From NCBI GenBank assembly GCA_002431845.1, contig DJEH01000127.1, forward strand, positions 1 to 27,581: 27,581 bases of DNA, read 5' to 3'. The position numbers and the translations under genes were made by a program. This DNA comes from Prevotellaceae bacterium UBA5903. Lineage in GTDB: Bacteria > Bacteroidota > Bacteroidia > Bacteroidales > Bacteroidaceae. A model generated the notes under the pieces. The model ran no database searches. It was not told the origin of the DNA and saw only the letters and a program-made list of their open reading frames with translations. Positions 8,293-15,306 of this stretch are shown piece after piece (positions within the stretch are counted from its first letter, which is position 1; the number at the start of each line of letters is the position of its first letter).

Positions 8293-8476
8293 AATTATTT
8301 GTTTTTAGTTCGGCTGCAATATTCGGCATTTATTGTGAGGTGAGCAAGGAGTATGCATTTTATTACTATTTTTCTTTATATTTATTCACTTTTCAACCGC
8401 TGTTTTTATCCATTTCATGCAAATATTTGTATATATGCAATACTTAAGTAGTATGCTTAGACAAAACACACGGCAG

Positions 8477-8886
8477 ATTGTTCTATTTTTCCAAAAACAT
8501 ACAATACTCATCCTCTGAGAATTGAACGAAATGAACCGCCCAGGCTTTTGACTCAAAACAACAGATTCTTGAGAAGAAATCATAAACCATTGATAATCAA
8601 TACAAAACATTTACAGAAATAACATTCTCTGCACTTAATCAATCTGATAAAGGCGCTATTGAGAACAAGGATACGTATCCTTAGCACATAAGGATGCGTA
8701 TGCTTAGGGCATAAGAACACGTATCCTTAGGGCATAAGGATACGTATCCTTGTGACGAAAGGATACGTATCCTTGTAAATTAACCTTGCAAGATGGGGGT
8801 ATAACAGTACGTTTTAAGCCCCAAAAGCAAGTTTTTTCGCTCTATTTTACAATAAAATCCGTCCAAAAAATATTGTTCTATTTTTC
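8477..8886 (+). repeat. 15-bp direct repeat flanking the palindrome array
   Basis: ATTGTTCTATTTTTC occurs at 8477-8491 and again at 8872-8886, 395 bases apart, on either side of the palindromic array. The bases next to the two copies differ. A 15-base match in so short a span is unlikely by chance, although the element is AT-rich. Confidence 0.6.
8667..8774. repeat. Five phased 16-bp palindromes, 23-bp period
   Basis: Cores start at 8667, 8690, 8713, 8736 and 8759, an exact 23-base spacing. Units 1, 4 and 5 are the perfect palindrome AAGGATACGTATCCTT. Unit 2 (AAGGATGCGTATGCTT) and unit 3 (AAGAACACGTATCCTT) have changes that break or weaken pairing. The 7-base spacers read AGCACAT, AGGGCAT, AGGGCAT and GTGACGA. 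The array could be protein-binding iterons or a row of small RNA hairpins (six pairs, ACGU loop). It lies 375-482 bases upstream of the hisG start. Confidence 0.9.
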
Positions 8887-8956
8887 GGTTTTTAGGCTTC
8901 ATTAAGACTACACAAGAACAAGCCTTCAACACAACATTGTGTTTACGATAAAACCA

Positions 8957-9002
8957 CAAAAAAAACAGCAGAGACTTATGCATTTGCAAATTCTCTGCTG
9001 TT
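8957..9002 (-). terminator. sodB intrinsic terminator
   Basis: Arms 8964-8974 and 8992-9002 (AACAGCAGAGA / TCTCTGCTGTT) form an 11-bp stem with a 17-base loop. On the minus strand the stem is followed by eight T residues (A run at 8958-8965). It begins 38 bases after the sodB stop. Confidence 0.9.
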
Positions 9003-9039
9003 TGGTAAGTATACATTGCTCTCGGCTCAATCAATGCGC

Positions 9040-9636
9040 TTAATAATAGAGCAATCCATCGTTTTCGATGCGATTTTCGATACGTTTCCAATTGATGAGA
9101 TACCAAAAGTTGTTTACATACTCGGCACGACGGTTTTGATAGTCAAGATAATAGGCATGTTCCCACACATCAATGCACATGAGTGGACGCATACCCTGCG
9201 TAATGGGATTGCCTGCATTGGGGCTCACCACTATTTTAAGCACGTGGTCGGCATCTTGAGCCAACCATACCCACCCCGAACCAAACAGGCCAATGGCAGC
9301 CTTTATGAATTGGTCTTTAAACGCTTCAACGCTACCAAAGTTGGCCACCAAATGCTGTGTGAGCGCATTGCTCATGGGCACTGGATCGGGGGTGAGCTGC
9401 TTAAAGAAGAGAATGTGGTTGTAAGCTTGCGCTGCATTATTAAGGAGCGAACCCGTGGCATGCACAATGATATCTTTAAGCCTAAAATCGGCATAGGGTG
9501 TGTCTTCTGCCAAATGATTAACATTGTCGAGATATGTCTGCAAATGCTTATTAAAGTGAAAGTTAAGTGTGCTCTCACTCATGCGAGGCTCAAGGGCATT
9601 GAGCGCGTATGGCAATTCGGGAAGTAAACGTTTCAT
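9040..9636 (-). CDS. sodB: Superoxide dismutase, Fe or cambialistic type
   Basis: This 198-residue cytosolic enzyme dismutates superoxide to peroxide and oxygen. The four metal ligands are visible: His27 (LNFHFNKHLQTY), His74 (NNAAQAYNHILFF), and Asp156 and His160 (DVWEHAYYLDYQNRR). Gln70, four residues before the second ligand, is the position occupied by the active-site Gln of Fe-SODs. MnSODs use Gly there, which favours an Fe or cambialistic enzyme. The open frame extends upstream to 9855, but those 73 residues do not resemble SOD. The family N-terminus begins at MKRLLPELPYALNALEP, so I place the start at 9636. The gene is monocistronic with its own terminator. I found no confident promoter match. 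Confidence 0.95.
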   Translation of the reverse strand: MKRLLPELPYALNALEPRMSESTLNFHFNKHLQTYLDNVNHLAEDTPYADFRLKDIIVHATGSLLNNAAQAYNHILFFKQLTPDPVPMSNALTQHLVANFGSVEAFKDQFIKAAIGLFGSGWVWLAQDADHVLKIVVSPNAGNPITQGMRPLMCIDVWEHAYYLDYQNRRAEYVNNFWYLINWKRIENRIENDGLLYY

Positions 9637-9893
9637 AAGGCTACAATGTGTTGATAAGGTGAAAAAAAGGTTCGTTTGGACACAATACCATGGCTTGCAA
9701 ACATGGTTCAAAATAGGTGTTTTAAAGATTGATAGAGATGAGGGCAAGCACCTATTTATCTGCACATTTGCATCAGGCCAAAGAGGTTTGGTAGCGAAGT
9801 TAAGAATTAAAGTTATACCATGCCACTTTTTGCCCCTTTTTTTCAATAAAAACACATTTAATCACCTCTTAAAAGCCTTGACTATTAACAAAA

Positions 9894-9917
9894 TGTTACA
9901 ACATATTGTTCGTAACA
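9894..9917. promoter_or_regulatory. Operator-like dyad upstream of the rimP promoter
   Basis: TGTTAC (9894-9899) and GTAACA (9912-9917) form a 6-bp inverted repeat with 12 bases between. The right arm ends 18 bases before the rimP -33 element. The spacing would suit a dimeric regulator acting on rimP or on the divergent sodB gene. The factor is unknown. Confidence 0.35.
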
Positions 9918-9935
9918 AAAACAATTATAAAAATA

Positions 9936-9968
9936 TTTGGAAAAAGCAAATAATTATTTGTATCTTTG
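9936..9968 (+). promoter_or_regulatory. Promoter of the rimP-nusA-infB operon
   Basis: TTTG (9936-9939), 21 bases, then TATCTTTG (9961-9968) is an exact match to the Bacteroidetes primary-sigma consensus TTTG-N19-21-TAnnTTTG. Transcription would begin near 9974, leaving a leader of about 60 bases before the rimP ATG. Confidence 0.8.
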
Positions 9969-9978
9969 CAAACAAGAT

Positions 9979-10016
9979 TGAGTGAGGGGCTTTCAATAAG
10001 TTCCTCACTTATTTTT
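9979..10016 (+). promoter_or_regulatory. Terminator-like leader hairpin before rimP
   Basis: AGTGAGG (9981-9987) pairs with CCTCACT (10003-10009), extendable by a G-U and a T-A pair, with a 15-base loop. TATTTTT follows at once. The structure lies entirely inside the predicted leader, 25 bases before the rimP ATG. It looks like an attenuator rather than the end of another gene, since no gene precedes it on this strand. Confidence 0.55.
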
Positions 10017-10034
10017 ACCACTCAACAATAATAG

Positions 10035-10502
10035 ATGATAGACAAGAACTTTGTAAAGAATTTGGTGGACGAATGGTTAGAAGGCAAAGACTATTTTCTA
10101 ACCGACCTTACCATCAGCTCTGACGACCGCATTGTGGTGGAAATAGACCACGAAGAGGGCGTGTGGATTGAAGATTGTGTAGAACTCAGTCGCTACATCG
10201 AAAGTCACTTAGACCGCGAAGAAGAGGACTTTGAACTTGAGGTGGGAAGCGCTGGCATCGGACAACCTTTTAAGGTGTTGCGCCAATACGAAATTCACCA
10301 AGGCGAACGAGTGGAGGTTATCACCACCGAAGGTAAAAAGATGGAGGGTGTGCTCGATAACGTTACGCCCGAAGGATTTACGCTCACCATTGAAGAGAAA
10401 GTGCGCGAAGAAGGAGCCAAACGCCCCAAACTCGTAAGCCGCGATATTCCGCTAAAATTTGACGGTGTGAAATCCACTAAGTATATCATTGACTTTAAGT
10501 AA
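10035..10502 (+). CDS. rimP: Ribosome maturation factor RimP
   Basis: This 155-residue cytosolic factor is needed for late 30S subunit assembly. The N-terminal alpha/beta domain (about 1-80) includes a KDYFLTDLTI strand, VVEIDHEEGVWIEDCVELSRYIE and FELEVGSAGIGQPFK. In orthologues the last is the 'EVSSPGxxRPL' segment, so the SSPG core is diverged here, as I believe is usual in Bacteroidetes. The C-terminal Sm-like beta barrel (about 85-155) holds RVEVITTEGKKMEGVL and the IPLKFDGVKSTKYIIDFK end. It is the first gene of the rimP-nusA-infB module, a gene order kept across most bacteria, and is 35 bases upstream of nusA. Confidence 0.93.
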   Translation: MIDKNFVKNLVDEWLEGKDYFLTDLTISSDDRIVVEIDHEEGVWIEDCVELSRYIESHLDREEEDFELEVGSAGIGQPFKVLRQYEIHQGERVEVITTEGKKMEGVLDNVTPEGFTLTIEEKVREEGAKRPKLVSRDIPLKFDGVKSTKYIIDFK

Positions 10503-10537
10503 AAACAGAAACAAAAAAAGACTCTACCTATACACAC

Positions 10538-11908
10538 ATGGCCAAGAAGAAACAAGACACCGTAAGCCTTATCGACACGTTTGCTGAATTTAAGCAAAAC
10601 AAAAATATCGATATTACAACTATGGTGGGAGTTCTCGAAGAGAGCTTTCGCAGCGTAATAGCCAAGATTTTCGGCTCAGACGAAAACTTTGACGTAATTG
10701 TTAATCCCGACAAAGGCGATTGCGAAATTTATCGTAACCGCGTAGTGGTAAACGACGACGAAGTAGAAGACACAAACAAGCAAATATCGCTCTCTGAAGC
10801 GCAAAAAATTGATGCTACCTACGAGGTGGGCGAGGATGTGTCGGAAGAAATTCACTTTGCCGACTTCGGACGTCGCGCCATACTAACCTTGCGCCAAACA
10901 CTTGCAAGCAAAATTCTTGAACTCGAACACGATGCGCTCTACAATAAATATAAAGACCGCGTAGGCGAACTCATCACCGCTGAGGTTTACCAAACATGGA
11001 AGAGCGAAACACTCCTAATGGACGAGGAGAAAAACGAACTATATCTGCCAAAATCGCAACAAATTCCTCGCGACTTCTTCCATAAAGGCGATGCTGTAAC
11101 TGCTGTAATCGACCGTGTGGACAATAGCAATGGCAACCCTAAAATATTTCTTTCGCGCACTTCGCCCGTATTCTTGCAACGCTTGCTTGAAAACGAAATA
11201 CCCGAAATAAACGAAGGCGTAATCAAACTTTGCCGTATAGCTCGCATCCCTGGCGAAAGAGCAAAAATCGCTGTTGAAAGCTACGACGACCGCATTGATC
11301 CTGTAGGCGCTTGCGTTGGCGTTAAGGGTAGCCGCATCCATGGCGTTGTACGCGAACTGCACAACGAGAACATTGACGTAATAAACTATACTTCTAACAT
11401 CTCGCTCTTTATTCAGCGTGCACTCAACCCTGCTCAAGTTTCTAACATCGTTTTGCACGAGGAAGAGAAAAAGGCTGAAGTTTACCTACGCCCCGAAGAG
11501 GTTAGCCTTGCAATAGGTAAGGGCGGTATGAACATCAAACTTGCATCTATGCTCACCGAATACACCATCGACGTGTTCCGCGAGGTAGAAGGCGAAGAAG
11601 CAACCGAGGACATCTATCTTGACGAGTTCTCTGACGAAATAGACCAATGGGTAATTGATGCCATTAAGTCTATTGGCCTTGAAACCGCTAAAGACGTGCT
11701 CAACGCTCCACGCGAAATGCTCATTGAGAAAGCCGACCTCGAAGAAGACACCGTGGACGATGTGTTGCGCATATTACGTGCAGAGTTTGACGACGAAGAA
11801 AAAAACGCTGCCACTAAAGATGACACTCAGGCTACTGACAACGAAACAAGCCAAGACTCATCTTCTACAAACGAGGCTGCCGAACCTTCAGCAGACAAAG
11901 AGAGCTAA
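10538..11908 (+). CDS. nusA: Transcription termination/antitermination factor NusA
   Basis: This 456-residue RNA-polymerase-associated factor acts in pausing, termination and antitermination. In order it has an N-terminal RNAP-binding domain (about 1-135, starting near SLIDTFAEFKQNKNIDITTM), an S1 domain (about 140-210), and KH domains with GVKGSRIHGVVRELHNENID and LAIGKGGMNIKLASML. A helical segment near 400-430 is followed by an acidic Ser/Thr/Asp tail of about 30 residues. The tail is probably unstructured. The C-terminal acidic repeats of enterobacterial NusA are not evident. It is cotranscribed with rimP. A 13-bp inverted repeat starts 24 bases after the stop. Confidence 0.96.
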   Translation: MAKKKQDTVSLIDTFAEFKQNKNIDITTMVGVLEESFRSVIAKIFGSDENFDVIVNPDKGDCEIYRNRVVVNDDEVEDTNKQISLSEAQKIDATYEVGEDVSEEIHFADFGRRAILTLRQTLASKILELEHDALYNKYKDRVGELITAEVYQTWKSETLLMDEEKNELYLPKSQQIPRDFFHKGDAVTAVIDRVDNSNGNPKIFLSRTSPVFLQRLLENEIPEINEGVIKLCRIARIPGERAKIAVESYDDRIDPVGACVGVKGSRIHGVVRELHNENIDVINYTSNISLFIQRALNPAQVSNIVLHEEEKKAEVYLRPEEVSLAIGKGGMNIKLASMLTEYTIDVFREVEGEEATEDIYLDEFSDEIDQWVIDAIKSIGLETAKDVLNAPREMLIEKADLEEDTVDDVLRILRAEFDDEEKNAATKDDTQATDNETSQDSSSTNEAAEPSADKES

Positions 11909-11931
11909 TGCTTTTGATGTGATAAATTGAC

Positions 11932-11983
11932 TTTGATATGCACCACCCTACCCTAACACAATATAGAGGGGGTGCATATCAAA
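11932..11983 (+). repeat. Inverted repeat between nusA and infB
   Basis: TTTGATATGCACC (11932-11944) and GGTGCATATCAAA (11971-11983) are a perfect 13-bp pair with a 26-base loop. The sequence after the stem is AACAATTTCT, with no T-run on either strand, so it is not a classical terminator. It may be a processing site, a partial attenuator between nusA and infB, or a small dispersed repeat. The rest of the 249-base gap shows no gene and no clear promoter. Confidence 0.65.
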
Positions 11984-12157
11984 AACAATTTCTCATGAAA
12001 GGATAGGTGATAAGCAATTCCACAAAGCAAACATCAATACATTAGCTACCAATATACAAGTAGATGGCTCCATTATTTATAATATATATGTGGCCCACTT
12101 AGCATATAGCGTTAATGAAAATAGGATGTTTGAAAGCATTAGTAAAAATAAACTTGC

Positions 12158-15079
12158 ATGAGTATCAGATTAAATAAAGCAATTAAAGAATTTGGAGTCG
12201 GACTTCAATCTATCGTAGACCTTCTCAACGAGAAAGGTGTGCCTGTAGCAAGCAACGACCCTAACCAAAAGCTCGACGAAAAGCAATACGACCTGCTAAA
12301 AAAGGCTTTTAGCGCAGACAAAAACCTACGCGACAAAGCCGAAGAACGTATGCAAACCCGACAAGAGCAAAAGCGCACTGCCAACAAAACACGCAAGGCT
12401 GAACCTCAAGTGATAGAAACCACTGTACCCGAGGTGAAAGGTCCACACATTGTAGGACACATAGACCTTGACAACAAAGACAATGGCAAAAAGCAAAATA
12501 AAAGCAACAACGCGAAACCTAAGAACAACTCTACTAAACCAAAAGCCGAAGCCGACAACGCTCCGGCTAAAAGCATAAATAAGCCTCAGGCTAATGCAAA
12601 TACTGCCGCAACATCCGCCCTTAATTCAAAAAATGAGGATACGGAAGAAAGCAAAGCAAATGCTAAAGCCAACACTTCCACTCCTCAGCCTATGAACCAA
12701 GACTCAAACGGAAACAACAAACCTACACGCCCAACCGTAGAAGAACGTGCCAAAGCTATTGGCGAAGAAGAAGATGGCGTATTCAAACTTAAAACACAGA
12801 CCGAAATCACTGGTCCTAAAGTGCTTGGAACCATTGACCTAAGTGCCATTAACCCTACTACACGCCCTAAAAAGAAATCGAAAGAAGAGCGACGTCGCGA
12901 ACGCAACAAGCAAGGTAATAACGCACAAGGCAACGGCAACAACCAAAGCGCACAAGCTAACGGACAACGCAAAAAACGCAACCGCATAGGAAGCGAAAGA
13001 GTTGATATTAACGCAGCTGCCAACCAACCCAAACAAGGGGGCAACAACAACGGTAAAAAGCGTAATAACAACAATAATAATAACAACAACGCTAACAAAG
13101 CCAACCAACCTAACGCAAGCAAGAGCAACAACAAAAACCGCAATCGACGTGCCAAAGAGCAACAAAAGACTGAGGTATCTGACGAAGACGTTGCAAAGCA
13201 AGTAAAGGAAACATTGGCACGTCTCACAAGCAAACAAAAGGGTAGCAAGGGCGCTAAATACCGTAAGGAAAAACGCGAGCAACAACAAGCACGCGCCGAA
13301 GAAGAACGCCGCGAAGCTAAGGCAGAAAGCAAGATACTTAAACTTACTGAGTTTGTTACTGCCAACGAGTTGGCTCAAATGATGGACGTACCTGTAACAA
13401 AGGTTATTGCCACCTGTATGAGCATAGGCATCATGGTTAGTATCAACCAACGTATGGACGCTGAAACCATCGACCTCGTAGCCGATGAGTTTGGATATAA
13501 GACAGAATATGTAGCTGCCGACGTACAAGAAGCTATTGCCGAAGAGGAGGATAACCCCGAAGACCTTGAGCCACGCGCACCTATCGTTACCGTAATGGGA
13601 CACGTAGACCATGGTAAAACTTCATTGCTCGACTACATACGCAAGTCTAACGTGATTGCAGGTGAAGCAGGCGGTATTACCCAACATATCGGTGCTTACA
13701 ACGTTACGCTCGAAAACGGACGACGCATCACCTTCCTTGATACTCCTGGTCACGAAGCATTTACTGCAATGCGTGCCCGTGGTGCACAAGTAACAGATAT
13801 TGCCATCATCATCATCGCAGCCGACGACGACATTATGCCTCAAACCAAGGAGGCTATTAGCCACGCCACAGCTGCCAATGTGCCCATCGTGTTTGCCATC
13901 AACAAGGTGGATAAACCACATGCCAACGCCGACAAAATTAAAGAAGGATTGGCTGCTATGAACTTCCTTGTAGAGGAATGGGGCGGTAAATATCAAAGCC
14001 AAGACATCAGTGCTAAAAAGGGTACAGGCGTTAAAGAACTACTTGAGAAGGTGTTGCTCGAAGCCGACATGCTTGAGCTAAAAGCCAACCCCAACCGCAA
14101 GGCAACGGGTACAGTTATTGAGTCATCGCTTGACAAAGGCCGTGGCTATGTGGCCACAATCCTTGTGTCTAATGGTACACTCCACCAAGGCGACATTGTA
14201 CTTGCCGGTACAAATTATGGTCGTGTAAAGGCATTGTTCAACGAGCGCGGTCAGCGCATTGACAACGTTGGTCCGTCAATGGCAGCCACTTTGTTGGGCT
14301 TTAATGGTGCACCTCAAGCAGGCGACCAATTCCATGTGATGGAAACCGAACAAGAGGCACGCGAGATAGCCAACAAGCGCGAGCAATTGCAACGCGAACA
14401 AGACCTCCGCACACGCGAAGTGCTCACCCTCGAAAAGATTGGTAAGCGCTTGAAGATGGGTTCTTATCACGAACTTAACATCATTGTTAAGGCCGATGTG
14501 GATGGTTCGGTAGAAGCTTTGGCAGACTCATTCATCAAACTTTCTACTGAGAACATCGTAGTAAAGGTAATTTACAAGGGCGTTGGTCAAATCAGCGAAA
14601 ACGATGTTACCTTGGCAGCAGCTTCAGAGGCTATCATCGTAGGTTTCCAAGTACGTCCTTCACAACAGGCACGCAAATTGGCAGAGCGCGATGGTGTTGA
14701 AATCCGTCAATACTCTGTTATTTACGACGCTATCGAAGATGTGAAGGTAGCTATGGAAGGTATGCTCGAACCCGTTATCAAGGAAGAGGTTACCGCCAAC
14801 ATCGAGGTTCGCCAAGTTTACCACATCTCTAAGGTGGGCTTCGTAGCCGGATGTTATGTTATTGATGGTAAGGTAAAACGTAGCGACAAAGCACGTCTTA
14901 TCCGCGATGGTATCGTAATCTATACGGGCGAAATCAATGCCCTTAAGCGCTTTAAAGACGACGTTAAGGAAGTGAGCACCAACTTTGAGTGTGGTATCTC
15001 GCTCACCAACTGCAACGACATCAAAGAGGGCGATATGATAGAAACATTCCAAGAAGTAGAAATAAAGCAAAAGCTTTAA
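12158..15079 (+). CDS. infB: Translation initiation factor IF-2
   Basis: This 973-residue GTPase brings initiator tRNA to the 30S subunit. A small N-terminal domain (about 1-60, RLNKAIKEFGVGLQSIVDLL) is followed by a long Lys/Asn/Ala/Gln-rich linker to about 390, including nine Asn in a row (303-311). A second IF2-N domain follows (about 395-450, ILKLTEFVTANELAQMM). The G domain has G1 GHVDHGKT (481-488), G3 DTPGHEAF (from 528), G4 NKVD (582-585) and SAKKGTG. Domains II, III and IV complete the protein to IKQKL. The length is within the range of Bacteroidetes IF-2, which carry long linkers. It is the last gene of the rimP-nusA-infB unit and is followed by a strong terminator. Confidence 0.97.
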   Translation: MSIRLNKAIKEFGVGLQSIVDLLNEKGVPVASNDPNQKLDEKQYDLLKKAFSADKNLRDKAEERMQTRQEQKRTANKTRKAEPQVIETTVPEVKGPHIVGHIDLDNKDNGKKQNKSNNAKPKNNSTKPKAEADNAPAKSINKPQANANTAATSALNSKNEDTEESKANAKANTSTPQPMNQDSNGNNKPTRPTVEERAKAIGEEEDGVFKLKTQTEITGPKVLGTIDLSAINPTTRPKKKSKEERRRERNKQGNNAQGNGNNQSAQANGQRKKRNRIGSERVDINAAANQPKQGGNNNGKKRNNNNNNNNNANKANQPNASKSNNKNRNRRAKEQQKTEVSDEDVAKQVKETLARLTSKQKGSKGAKYRKEKREQQQARAEEERREAKAESKILKLTEFVTANELAQMMDVPVTKVIATCMSIGIMVSINQRMDAETIDLVADEFGYKTEYVAADVQEAIAEEEDNPEDLEPRAPIVTVMGHVDHGKTSLLDYIRKSNVIAGEAGGITQHIGAYNVTLENGRRITFLDTPGHEAFTAMRARGAQVTDIAIIIIAADDDIMPQTKEAISHATAANVPIVFAINKVDKPHANADKIKEGLAAMNFLVEEWGGKYQSQDISAKKGTGVKELLEKVLLEADMLELKANPNRKATGTVIESSLDKGRGYVATILVSNGTLHQGDIVLAGTNYGRVKALFNERGQRIDNVGPSMAATLLGFNGAPQAGDQFHVMETEQEAREIANKREQLQREQDLRTREVLTLEKIGKRLKMGSYHELNIIVKADVDGSVEALADSFIKLSTENIVVKVIYKGVGQISENDVTLAAASEAIIVGFQVRPSQQARKLAERDGVEIRQYSVIYDAIEDVKVAMEGMLEPVIKEEVTANIEVRQVYHISKVGFVAGCYVIDGKVKRSDKARLIRDGIVIYTGEINALKRFKDDVKEVSTNFECGISLTNCNDIKEGDMIETFQEVEIKQKL

Positions 15080-15088
15080 CATACACTT

Positions 15089-15121
15089 TTTGAGCATTTT
15101 TGCATAACGCAAATGCTCAAA
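15089..15121 (+). repeat. First hairpin after infB
   Basis: TTTGAGCATTT (15089-15099) pairs perfectly with AAATGCTCAAA (15111-15121), with possible extra GC/GC pairing in the loop. No T-run follows. It abuts the true terminator and may protect the 3' end. Confidence 0.6.
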
Positions 15122-15122
15122 C

Positions 15123-15174
15123 AAAAGCATTACATAAGGGCATATTTAGGCCAACTTATGTAATGCTTTTTGCA
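15123..15174 (+). terminator. Terminator of the rimP-nusA-infB operon
   Basis: AAAAGCATTACATAAG (15123-15138) pairs perfectly over 16 bp with 15155-15170, and the stem runs into TTTTTGCATTTT. The loop can form a small GGC/GCC inner stem. Confidence 0.85.
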
Positions 15175-15264
15175 TTTTCGCTAATAAAAATTTAGCTTGA
15201 GCAGAAAGTTATGCATTAGGAAGAAAAAATGCTTAAATTGCTTTTTTTAATGCATATCTTACAC

Positions 15265-15272
15265 TAAATTTG
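15265..15272 (+). promoter_or_regulatory. Probable glmM promoter, -7 element
   Basis: TAAATTTG matches TAnnTTTG exactly and lies 34 bases before the glmM ATG. The -33 region is only a T-run (TTTT at 15242-15245, spacing 19) rather than TTTG. Confidence 0.5.
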
Positions 15273-15306
15273 TAATTCAAAAAACAATAAACACTATAGA
15301 TATATT

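Larger units (their letters stand above)
8293..9039. other. Long intergenic region between sodB and hisG
   Basis: About 750 bases carry no convincing gene. The short open frames at 8386-8610 and 8780-9106 on the minus strand have no recognisable sequence and look fortuitous. Contents are the upstream region of hisG, a 15-bp direct repeat (8477-8491 and 8872-8886), five phased palindromes (8667-8774) and the sodB terminator (8957-9002). The his promoter must lie here but has no clear consensus match. The closest is AATATTTG on the minus strand at 8420-8427, one mismatch and without a partner element. Confidence 0.7.
9637..10034. other. Divergent intergenic region between sodB and rimP
   Basis: About 400 bases without a credible gene. 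From left to right it contains the sodB upstream region, the dyad TGTTAC-N12-GTAACA at 9894-9917, the rimP promoter (9936-9968) and a hairpin in the rimP leader (9979-10016). The open frames crossing it are extensions of or shadows opposite sodB. Confidence 0.7.

Noticed and set aside
8293..8460. Canonical promoter for the his operon
   Set aside because: A search for TAnnTTTG on the minus strand found only AATATTTG at 8420-8427, one mismatch and without a -33 partner, so no promoter is claimed.
8386..8610. 74-codon frame upstream of hisG, considered as a leader peptide
   Set aside because: It has no run of His codons, no attenuator-like stem set and no family resemblance.
8667..8774. The palindromic array considered as a CRISPR array
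   Set aside because: Spacers are only 7 bases and partly identical, repeats are 16-bp palindromes, and no cas gene is present.
8780..9106. 108-codon minus-strand frame overlapping the sodB end and terminator
   Set aside because: It overlaps sodB in another frame, spans an intrinsic terminator and has no recognisable motif.
9637..9855. 73-residue N-terminal extension of the sodB frame
   Set aside because: The extra residues do not resemble SOD or a signal peptide, and the family N-terminus starts at the ATG at 9636.
11984..12157. Separate infB promoter
   Set aside because: The best candidate (GATGTTTG near 12126) has a mismatch and no upstream element at the right spacing.
12685..13612. Two long minus-strand open frames (226 and 257 codons) opposite infB
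   Set aside because: They lie antisense to the AAC/AAG-rich linker of IF-2. Their Leu/Val/Phe-rich translations are the complement of that bias, and no family features are seen.
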